Shown: one piece after another, positions 55,476 through 64,000 of the stretch
Numbering within the stretch: the first letter of the stretch is position 1
Layout: the number at the start of each line of letters is the position of its first letter
Assembly (NCBI GenBank): GCA_033557465.1
Contig: CM066044.1
Location: 194,982,184-195,046,183, forward strand
Direction of reading: 5' to 3'
Origin: Ichthyophis bannanicus
Lineage: Eukaryota > Chordata > Amphibia > Gymnophiona > Ichthyophiidae
Length of the DNA stretch: 64,000 bases
Notes under the pieces: generated by a model
The model's database searches: none
Told to the model about the DNA's origin: nothing
What the model saw: the letters and a program-made list of their open reading frames with translations, nothing else
Translations under genes and position numbers: made by a program

Positions 55476-55824
55476 GGGCTACAGTCCACCGCTGACACTG
55501 CAGGCAGGGATTCATTTTACCAGTTCAGAGTCACCCACAGTCAGCACACGAGAACATGAAGTGGAATCCAAATAGTGCAGGCAGCCCTCACTATATGCCC
55601 CATGAAATCCAGCAGCCCAGGAGAATTTGCGCCTGGTAAATGCAGTTTTTGTCAAGTCAGTCCCAGGGAGATATAAAACAGAACTTGCAGAAACGGGATG
55701 GATTTGCGGGTATGAATACAGCACGATTAACTTGTTTAGAATGTCTGTGAATTGTGGAGATAATGTGACAGAGAAAGTGAATGTAAGATGGCGAAGAGAG
55801 CAGTTCTTCTTGCTGATACTTTAG

Positions 55825-57574
55825 TTGAATGATGTGAAGGAAGTTTTCCTAATCGAAGGAGCTGGATTGATAGTGCTGACTGTTCCCCGAGAAGAAGAAT
55901 GGCGGTTCTATTTACCTGCATCCAAAACAGCAAGTTCCTGTACACTTACCAGCATTGCAGCCCCACCTGGAGTATGGGCAGAGAATAATCCACCTGGCCT
56001 AGCAAAGAATATAGCTCCTGTACTTGTTACCCTTAAGCCAGGAGCAGAACCAGTGCATGTGCGTCAGTATCCCCTCCCGAGACCAGCAATTGAAGGCATT
56101 CATCGCCATTTGAAGAAATTATTGCAGTATGGACTTCTCAGAGAATGCCAGTCACCCTGGAACACCTCCCTTCTCCCAATCAAGAAGCCTGGGACAGGTG
56201 ACTACCGCTCAGTGCAGGATCTACGTCGAGTGAACAGTGCAGTTGAAATCATACATCCAGTACTACCAAATCCTTACACCCTCCTAGGACTGATTCCAGC
56301 AGAAGCCACTCACTTTACTGTTTTGGACTTAAAAGATGCCTTTTTTTCTGTATACGCCTGACAGAGGCCAGTCAGTTTTTGTTTGCATTTGAATGGGAAA
56401 ACCCTACCACAGGACGGCGAGGGCAACTTACTTGGACTCGATTACCACAAGGATTTAAGAACTCACCCACTATCTTCAGTGCAGCCCTCAGTCAAGATTT
56501 GTCAAGCTACTCTGTACTCCGGGAAAAAGAATTTTGCTTCAATATGTAGATGATTTGCTCATAGCCACCAATAAGAAATCTGATTGTATACAAGCTACAA
56601 GTGACCTCTTGCACCATTTGAATGAAGCTGGCTACAAGGTTTCCAGAGCCAAGGCGCAGCTGTGCCAGACAGAAGTGAAATATTTAGGGTTCCACCTGTT
56701 CAAAGGAACCCAGAAATTAGGACTTGAGCGAAAAGAAACAGTATGCCGCATCCCAACCCCCACTACTAGGAAACAGGTGCAAGCTTTCTTGGGAGCTGCA
56801 GGCTACTGCCGAATATGGATACCAAATTTTGCGCTCATGGCGAAACCCTTGTACCAAGTCACACAAGGAATGGAACGATCTCCCCTGGAATGGGGCTCAG
56901 AACAAGATAAAGCATTCAAATCACTGAAAACAGCATTGATGTCATCCCCAGCCTTGGGCCTACCGGATGTGCAGAAACCATTTCGTCTGTATGTCCATGA
57001 ATCAAGTGGAAACGCATTGGGAGTCTTGACCCAGCCTCTTGGGTCTTGGCAGCGACCTGTGGCCTACCTGTCGAAACAATTGGATCCTGTTGCCAAAGGC
57101 TGGCCACCTTGCCTGAGAGCTGTAGCAGCCACAGCCCTCTTAGTGAGCGAAGCTGACAAGCTCACCTTAGGACAAAATCTCCAAGTCACTGTACCATACT
57201 CTGTTTTAACCCTGCTGGAGCACAAAGGAAGCCATTGGCTCACCAACGCACGAATGTTAAAATATCAAAGTATGCTATGTGAGAATCCTAACTTGCAATT
57301 AAGTCTCAGCCAAACTCTAAACCCAGCCACCCTATTGCCCGTCGGTCCAGGCCCTCCTGACCATGATTGCTTGGAAGTAATGGACATTGTGTACTCAAGT
57401 TGCCTAGACTCAACTGATATCCCCTTGGACCGCCCAGACAAAACTTTCTTTGTGGATGAAAGCAGTCTTGTCATCATTAATGGACATAGTTGTGTTAAAT
57501 ATGCAGTGGTGACCCTTGATCTAGTAGTTAAGTCCTCAGCCCTGGCCCCAGGTTCTTCCTATAGCCCTTCATAG
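55825..57574 (+). pseudogene. Retroviral pol: RT and start of RNase H, broken
   Basis: 55825-56361 is the end of protease or linker and the RT fingers (QYPLPRPAIEGIHRHLKKLL; first catalytic region TVLDLKDAFFS). The frame breaks at a T-run near 56345. A short middle piece (LPQGFKNSPTIF) follows, and then a second shift near 56530 leads to 56534-57574 with the YVDD active-site motif, thumb and connection. RNase H begins at FFVDESS (about 57448) and stops after some 40 codons. Gammaretrovirus-like by overall motif order. Non-functional. Confidence 0.85.
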
Positions 57575-57719
57575 GATATACTTAGCCCCTGCTAAGTCTT
57601 TAGGAGTTTCCCCTTTTGAGATTCTGAGATTCTGTAGCCTATTGTAGAGAGTAAAAGGAGATGTGTGACAGATAGGATCTGAAATTACTAGATAAGCACT
57701 ACTGGTTTTAAGTTCTGTT

Positions 57720-58020
57720 TTTCAGGGTCTTCATGTGTGGGTACGAGATCAGCCCATCCAGGCCCCTGCATCCTTTCAAGCCTGGAGCCTCGGTGTGGGT
57801 GACAGAGTAGAAGAAGACACCGCTGGTGCCGTATTGGAAAGGGCCATATGTCGTCTTGTTATCAACCCCAACAGCAGTTAAAGTGGCCGAGATCGACTCC
57901 TGGATCCACCACAGTCGAGTGAAACCAGCCACAGTACCTGAGAGTTGTCCCTGGACTTCGATCGCCAATCCTGCAGCACCCTTGCGACTCACACTGCGAA
58001 GAAAAGATCCGTCATCGTAA
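57720..58020 (+). pseudogene. Retroviral integrase C-terminal remnant
   Basis: Plus-strand translation gives PYWKGPYVVLLSTPTAVKVA, then WIHHSRVKPA, the SH3-like C-terminal domain of gammaretroviral-type integrases. The preceding zinc-binding and catalytic core domains are absent, so a deletion joins partial RNase H to the integrase tail. One stop (near 57810) precedes the piece. Confidence 0.7.
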
Positions 58021-58550
58021 GAACTTTACCAACCTGCTCCTGGACGTCAAGGGAACAGACGTCCTCCAGTTTTGCATTCCAGCATCCGCTTCTGAACTTG
58101 GTCGTGGACTTCCATAAATGATCCTGAGACTCCATTGCGCCTCACCCTACGACAACAGCCACGGACCTAAGACTTATTGGTCCCTCGGAAACTGCACTAT
58201 TTCAAGACTGTTTGTTTATCCGAAGGTAAGCCTTGCATCTGGAGAAAGCTGAAATCATCAGAAATAGACTGTGTTGTGTTAAGAAATTGAGTCCTCTACG
58301 AGACTGTGTTCAAATGCTCTGAAAAAAAAAAAAGAAAAAGAAAAAACTGTTTTGATCTCCTAAAAAGTGAACTGCTCTAAGGAGGCAATAATAGCCTGAG
58401 AGACTGTACTATGATATTTTAAGAACCTGAGACATCCCAGAGGACAGTGATACTTTGGAATCTACAGCCCTACTCCTGCCACAAAGCTGGTAGGTCTACG
58501 TACGGCAGAAGCTTGAGGACCTACAATCAACGCTACGTCTGCTACCTGTT
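58021..58550 (+). other. Retroviral pol-env junction, decayed
   Basis: No readable domain is found. An A-rich run lies at 58322-58348. Its position between the integrase tail and env remnants suggests decayed pol/env sequence. Confidence 0.35.
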
Positions 58551-59226
58551 GTGGATGCCGACAGTTCCACCAATTTTCCAGAGACTATGCTCATTATGAA
58601 TTCTTATTATTGCTTCGTTCTGGCAGCAGTCTTGGGGTGCTTTGAATTGACTCTTGCCCTACTTCCCTGTGCAGCCTGCAAACCTAGTATTTGCACAACA
58701 GGGAATACCCGGACTTGTCTCAACCCCCGCCAGAATCTTTCCTCTCCTGTTATGGGAACTGCGATGGAACAATGAGAATGGAAACCTTTTGATTGCTACT
58801 CGCCAGCTCTCAGAACCCAGATTTTTTGGACTTTAGTACATGTGTTGCTAATTTTCATACATGTGCTACCTACCTTTTTGACATGTACTGCTACCGACCT
58901 CAGATACAGGTGCTGCTATTATTTTTGTGGGTCATGAGAACGGGCCTATTGCTATGATGAACAGTATATATGTCATTTGTTCCTCCTATGTCTCCTGCCC
59001 CTCCGCTTATACACTAGGCATGCTATATGATTTGACAAAGACACTTGTATCAAATGTATTTTTGATTGTGGCTATTTGCATATGTATCCCCTGTTTCCTG
59101 CCCTTATGCTTGCGCATGCTGAACTCTATTATCGATAGTACTATTGACCGCAAGGCAGCGGCACATATATTAGTCTCATGGAATTGTTATCCTTTACCAC
59201 ACAGTGATCCCTCTACTATGGTCTGA
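58551..59226 (+). pseudogene. Retroviral env remnant
   Basis: 58551-58775 starts with a hydrophobic stretch (YYCFVLAAVLGCFELTLALL) that could be a signal peptide. 58927-59226 contains a strong membrane segment (VFLIVAICICIPCFLPLCL) followed by a short tail, as at the C-terminus of an envelope transmembrane subunit. The ectodomain between them is largely missing. Assignment is by position and hydrophobicity only. Confidence 0.5.
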
Positions 59227-59288
59227 AGTATTTTTGCTATTTGTGTGATTAGATTCTCACCCTTCCTCACTTGCGGGTGAGAATAATC

Positions 59289-59300
59289 AAAAGGAGGGAA
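59289..59300 (+). promoter_or_regulatory. Polypurine tract of the ERV
   Basis: AAAAGGAGGGAA directly precedes the 3' LTR start (TGTGAAAGG). In retroviruses this tract primes plus-strand DNA synthesis. Confidence 0.85.
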
Positions 59301-59607
59301 TGTGAAAGGCGATGGCCTAGTATGTAGCAGAGCTAGGCCTGAAGCTAGGCCTAAAGCCCTTTTTCTCCTGCTTTGAAATGTTATTGCTGATTTTGGAAAA
59401 TTACAGAATGCTGTTAGCTGTTAGAAAGACATACTGTTCTATTCTGGTTTGATAACATGTTCTGTTCTCCTGGAGATAAGAGAATTAAATACTTTCTTAC
59501 TGTTTATTGTTTAGATGTCTGATGTCTGTTTCAGTAGAATGCCGCACCACTGTATCTTTGCTGACTGTGCACTGACCTTGTAATTAGGATGAAAATATAG
59601 CAGAGAA
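59301..59607 (+). repeat. 3' LTR, truncated by DIRS copy 4
   Basis: 307 bp with five mismatches to 53508-53814. The shared sequence ends at ...ATATAGCAGAGAA; the 5' LTR continues with GCTGAACAATG whereas here the DIRS terminus begins. The remainder of the 3' LTR should lie beyond the right edge of the window. Confidence 0.9.
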
Positions 59608-59878
59608 AGCACAGTTACTTACCTGTAACAGGTGATCTCTGGGAACAGCAGGAATTAGTCTTCACATATGAGTACGTCGGTACCGACGGAGCCTGCACGG
59701 GAATGCTGCCCAGCTTTCAATCAGAAAGCTTTTGGCAGCATCCCTCGTGCCTGCGCAGTGACTTCCCACCTTCTCCACAGCCTCTCTTCAGTTGAGTTTC
59801 AGAGCTGAGACAAAGGTGAGGAGAGAAAAGGAAAAAAAAATAAAAAAAGATGCAACTCCTAGGGGAGGTGGGAAGGTT

Positions 59879-59975
59879 GTGAAGACTAATTCCTGCTGTT
59901 CCCAGAGATCACCTGTTACAGGTAAGTAACTGTGCTATCTCCAGGAACAAGCAGGAATGAGTCTTCACATATGGG
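59879..59975 (-). promoter_or_regulatory. Internal complementary region of DIRS copy 4
   Basis: Positions 59879-59935 are the exact reverse complement of the left end 59609-59665 (57 of 57). TAT (59936-59938) and CTCCAGGAACAAGCAGGAAT follow, the reverse complement of the family right end. The perfect match suggests a recent insertion. Confidence 0.9.
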
Positions 59976-62080
59976 GGACTCCCTAGCTGGAGATGCCAGG
60001 GGGAGATCCCATAAAAATGCAAGTGCCTGGAACAGGGGTGCATTTTGTCTCCAGGAATCCCCGGCATCCAATGTGGGATGGAGGGTAGGAGTTGACAATA
60101 AAGGAGCTGTGAGGAAAGAAACAGCATAGTCAAGGACTAGAAGGTTCTACAGACTACAGGAGTCCTTGGTAGATATGATAAGTAGCATTAAACAAATTTA
60201 ATGTACACTTAAAATATGCAGCTTACCTACTGTATTGTAGGAAGTAGAAAGCATGATGGAGTCTACTGGATAAGCAGTGGCAGAATCTTCAAGGTGACCT
60301 CTCAGAAGTGAGGATGAAGGTTCAGACCTGGAGGTAGAAGATGATCCAGGTGTTAACTGGGTAGGAGTAGACGTCAGGTCTTCATTGGAAAGCTTTATGG
60401 GAAAAGCTGAAAAGTCCTTTAGGCATCATTAACATTGAGGACTAAAGGAAGAAGACTGACGGAGTTGAAGAACTAGCCCAGTCCTGGCAGGAGAGGGGGA
60501 ATGGAAACCCCCTATTCCCACGGAAAACAGTTGTGTACTCGAAGATAAAGATGTACACTGTTTTTCCTAGCTGGCGAGAGATAGGAAAAATATTGAAGTT
60601 CGATGCTTCAAGGGCATAAAGAAAAAATGGAAGATGTTAGCACCAAGGTGGTTATTGGTGCTTAACAGTTTCTGTATCGTAACTTGGTATGGGACGTAGG
60701 GCAAGAGACTGTCTAAAACCTCTAAGAGGTAAATCATGTAGTATAGACAGTAAGGGTGATAGTGAATACGACTGACCAACCCTTAAGAAGCCCCCCATCA
60801 AACACATATATATGGGGATATATATATATATGTGGCTGGAATATATATGTATATATTCATATAGATATATAGATATATAAATATACATATGTCCAGATGT
60901 GTTTATTAGGATATGGGTGGTGAAATATATCAAAAATATATATATATATATATATGATATATCTAGATATATGTAAATTTGTGGGGCATGGTTTAGCACC
61001 ACCAGAGTAATGATATAAGTATGTAGACATATATGGAGATGCTACATACAAGACAACAGATTGAAGATACATGTCTACCACCCAGCCCCATAATTGTACA
61101 TGGGGAATATGAAAGAAAAGATTCTGCGTTCTACAAGAGGGTGAGCCCACTTGGGATATGTATAGAGAATCTATTTTCGTGGATTGAGGGATGCAGGAAG
61201 GCAATCCAACCAGTTATCCGTGATGTTCGCGTGAGAACAGATGAAGATATGAATCTGTAAGGAACAAGGCGGGAGTTCCACAGAACACTGACATGGTGGA
61301 TGCCTTGGATCTTCACGCAGAAGAACTGATATCTCGTGTTAACACCCCAATCTAGAGGGGGTGCGGAGAACCCTCTCAGGTATAGGAAGGGGTGTATAAG
61401 TTTTTCTCTAATAATAGAGGAACTTCAGAGACAAGGTCAATGCTCTATAGCAAGGCCCCCATAGTGGAAAGCTTCTCTGAAGACTGCAGAGAGCATTGTG
61501 CAGGAGAGCTATGAGATAAACTGACTGAAAGTCAGGTATGTTGCCATATCCTAGGAAAGGAGATGGTTAGAATAATGTGAGAAAGTCTAAACAAATAGGA
61601 GGATCCAAGACAGCTTGGAATCACTACTGAGGCTAGACAAAATTTTGAACAAGGGACTGGAACTTGGAAAAAGTCCCAGTAATACAAGTACTGTAACTCC
61701 TGCAGGCAGAGCTGCTGACGGAAACAGCAAAGAGATTGTCCTGTGCTGAATAAGAAAAACAGACAAGAAAAAAGAGGGGATATCTCCTATTCTTGTCTGG
61801 GGAACGAGCTTGCCAGAGAAGTAGTTCAGTATGGTAGCCCTCAGTAGTTGGAGGGTGACGTACCCATGGGGTAAGTCAACTGAAGGAAAAAATGTTCAGT
61901 TGGGATAGAAACTATCAGGTGATAGTTGCAACTGCTCCTCTAGAGAGTAAGAAGAGGAGAAGTGTGTAGTACCTGAAGAAAATAATTTTTTTTTTGACAG
62001 GTTAGTACACTGAAAAGGAAAAACACAGTGAAGAAACTTCTAAGATGTAGAAGGAAAGTGTAAGTTACAATTCCCGGTCC
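59976..62080. other. Non-coding interior of DIRS copy 4
   Basis: About 2.1 kb where copies 2 and 3 carry recombinase and RT. No frame longer than about 120 codons and no catalytic motif is seen on either strand. An AT-rich block with (TA)n runs occupies 60800-60985. The origin of this sequence is unknown. Confidence 0.6.
60800..60985. repeat. AT-rich (TA)n microsatellite block
   Basis: Several runs of TATATA interleaved with TATAGATATA and GGATATA-type words, including 60937-60953. The predicted peptides here are low-complexity and not genes. Confidence 0.8.
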
Positions 62081-63989
62081 CTATGGTTGCTGGGAATGCG
62101 GAGACTGGCCAGAACTGGAGGACTTCAGACTAGGTTGAGGTGTCCCTTGTTTAGGTACAGTCAAATGATGGGCAGGAGATGAATGAAACTTTCTTTTCTT
62201 AGGGAAAGAAGGTTTGGTAGGACATTTCCTACTATTTGAAAAAGAAGGTGGCGTAGAGGGATTTCTAGTGGAAGAAGAGTCAGGGGAGCATTGAGCAACC
62301 TGACGTAAAGCCTCCTTATTAAAAAGACCTTCCCCTGTACAAGGAGAATGAGCTAGTATAGTTTGTGCCCGTTTGCTCAAATCTGAAGCCTCAAGCCAGG
62401 CTCTGCGATGTGCTGCAATGGCAATAGCAGAGGATCTGCTAATGGACTCAAAAGAATCTATAGAAGCACGGGACAGGAACCAGGATATATTCCGACTGTG
62501 ATTGATGAGCAAGGAATAATCAGTAGCCTTGGGCTCTGGTAAAAAAGGGGTCAAAAGAGACAATTTCTCTGTGACTTCCTGGAGTGTTAGACTCATGTGA
62601 AAAATATGAGAGAACTCTGGAAGCCAGCATAGAGTTTTGGAAGGCCTGACGGCCAAAAGCATCGAGTGTTCTTGAAGAACGACCTGGCGGAAAAGAAGAA
62701 TGCTTCTTCTTGCTCTTAACTTTCCTCAGTGCCGATTCCACTACAAGGGAACGATGAGAAAGTTGAGGCTTTTGGAATCCTGGAGAGGGTGGCACTCGGT
62801 ACCGAACCTCAATGTCTGGAGAAACTTGAGGAAGTCATAAGGGCGATTTCCAAACCCTGAGAAGGAGATCCTGCAGAGCAGGATGTAAAGGAAAGTTTAT
62901 ATTTTCCATTTGTGCCAGTGAGCCATGAGTAGGATCACAACCAGGGATAGAAATATTAAGGAAGGTTGCCATATCCCGGAGAAAAGCCTGGAAAGACTGA
63001 TCTCCTATGGGAACTATCCCTGGTAAGGCTAAAGAAAGAGCCTGAGTATCAGCGGACGTACAGGGTACTGCACCAATGCCAGGTATCGGTTCCAAACTAG
63101 GCATCGGTGCAAGAACAGGCATCAACATCACTACTGATAAAGGACTAGCAGGTGAAGTAGTCATCGGGAACTGCTGTAGTGGTACCGAGATCATGAGGGA
63201 GTTATGGCTAGGATCTTCGGAACTACCTATTTGGAAACGACAGGAGTCGGTTCCGGGACGCGTCGGTACGCAGTCCTCGAGACTCGATATCGACTCAAGA
63301 CTCGGCATCGAAGAGAGCGAGACTATCGATGCATGTCTCGACAGTTCCGAAGCTGGTGGCAGTATCGGCGATGCCGATACCACTAAGGCAGCCTGGGTGA
63401 CATCGATCGATACCGACGGTACCGAGGATACCCGATGAGCACCTATCCATCCCGATGCCGATGCTAGGGTATTGGAACCGATCGACGCCGGTACCGTTCC
63501 GGAGCATGGCTGAGATTGAGGGAAGTCAATGCGGTGCGTATCGATCGGTCCCGAAGGTACCGAGGATGCCCGATGACGATCCCTGGTGAAGAGTGGAGTA
63601 CTCGACACCGGTGCCGATGCCGGAGGCTCGGTACCGCTCGAAGCGGATACCACCCCCGCACATGGCTCAGGCATGTTCTGTGAGGGGTGAGCCCCAGGAA
63701 CATCCTGAAACCCCTTTAACGCTTTGGAGCCCGAAGACTCCCGCAGGGGTAATGCCAATGGATTCTTGAGGGTTAGGCCGGAGCCGTCACCATGCTGGGC
63801 ATGGGACATACCACTCAAGCATTGACTAGTCTTAACAGACTGTTTTTGGGTTACCTGATCCTGTGAAGTAGAGAAACCGGGTACCCTCACTGCCGAAGAA
63901 AAAAGGGTATCGAGGGAAACTCTAAATACTGAAGGTTTCCTCACAAAATTATCTCCTGACAATTCAGGGGAAAAAGGGTCAGGACCCAC
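62081..63989 (-). pseudogene. DIRS gag-like protein (copy 4), nearly open
   Basis: Frame 63989-62835 (384 codons, open at the window edge) has LGPDPFSPE near its start, Ser/Pro-rich middle repeats and FPLHPALQDLLLRVWKS. One stop at 62835 separates it from 62795-62520 in the same frame (QLSHRSLVVESALRKVKSKK). A frameshift near 62590 leads to 62662-62081, with FESISRSSAIAIAAHRRAWL, SPCTGEGLFNKEAL and a Ser/Lys/Pro-rich tail. Only two lesions over 1.9 kb. The zinc-knuckle start should lie just right of the window. Confidence 0.75.
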
Positions 63990-64000
63990 ACAGTTGAGAC

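Larger units (their letters stand above)
53508..59607 (+). mobile_element. Endogenous retrovirus (gammaretrovirus-like), defective
   Basis: A 5' LTR starts at 53508. The start of the 3' LTR at 59301 repeats 53508-53814 with five mismatches over 307 bp, so the insertion is fairly young. Internal order: leader, pol RT, partial RNase H, integrase C-terminal end, env remnants, polypurine tract. gag and protease, most of RNase H and integrase, and most of env are missing. The 3' LTR is cut at 59607 by DIRS copy 4. The virus inserted into a CR1 LINE. Confidence 0.88.
59609..63989 (-). mobile_element. DIRS retrotransposon copy 4, gag-bearing, apparently lacking RT and recombinase
   Basis: The left terminus starts at 59609 and matches copy 2. 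The ICR is at 59879-59975. From 59976 to 62080 there is no RT, RNase H or recombinase motif in any frame, and gag-like sequence then fills 62081-63989 and runs off the window. At least 4.4 kb. The element sits inside the ERV 3' LTR, so it is younger than the virus. It looks like a non-autonomous derivative that would need enzymes from a full-length relative. Confidence 0.82.

Noticed and set aside
60652..61204. Minus-strand Tyr/Ile-rich frames
   Set aside because: Translations of TA microsatellites.
1..64000. CRISPR arrays, prokaryotic operons, tRNA or rRNA genes
   Set aside because: No spaced direct repeats, no ribosome-binding-site-led gene clusters and no RNA-gene consensus seen; the content is eukaryotic transposable elements.

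Overview
This is vertebrate nuclear DNA made almost entirely of transposable elements; I could not identify a host protein-coding or RNA gene. It carries DIRS-type tyrosine-recombinase retrotransposons together with L2, CR1, RTE (BovB-like) and L1/Tx1-like LINEs, hAT transposons and an endogenous retrovirus. This mix fits a repeat-rich tetrapod; an amphibian, perhaps a caecilian, is my best guess, but that is inference.

Layout. 1-285: short tandem repeat and unassigned sequence. 286-539: hAT MITE. 540-4095: decayed DIRS (copy 1, minus) split by an L2 LINE at 1887-3870. 4096-7369: decayed hAT transposon with a broken transposase. 7480-14545: minus-strand L1/Tx1-like LINE sequence, with an L2 end inserted at 9375-9725. 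15340-17010: palindromic element, L2 and CR1 ends. 18490-20425: plus-strand L1/Tx1-like 5' part. 21085-22555: CR1 3' end carrying a hAT element with a perfect 8-bp duplication. 24650-26848: truncated DIRS (copy 5). 27935-29905: nearly open L2. 29906-39118: RTE LINE split by a complete DIRS (copy 3, 32861-38853). 42703-43083: hAT MITE. 43190-44875: L2-like LINE split by a 1.27-kb foldback element. 45306-50886: full-length but mutated DIRS (copy 2). 51590-53507: L2 then CR1 fragments. 53508-59607: endogenous retrovirus inserted in the CR1. 59609-63989: gag-bearing DIRS (copy 4) inserted in the retroviral 3' LTR and running off the window.

The most informative part is the DIRS set. Copy 3 has intact reading frames for gag, for RT-RNase H-methyltransferase-like and for a tyrosine recombinase with its catalytic residues, plus inverted terminal repeats and an internal complementary region (ICR) that matches both outer ends. 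Copies 1, 2 and 4 belong to a second family with different termini but the same architecture; copy 5 is related. Copy 4 keeps gag and ICR but shows no RT or recombinase, so it looks like a gag-only, non-autonomous derivative. In both families the element's sense strand begins with a splice-acceptor-like and ends with a splice-donor-like sequence.

The insertions are nested: CR1 is older than the ERV, which is older than DIRS copy 4; RTE is older than DIRS copy 3; DIRS copy 1 is older than its L2; the CR1 at 21 kb is older than its hAT. Copies 3 and 4 look youngest.
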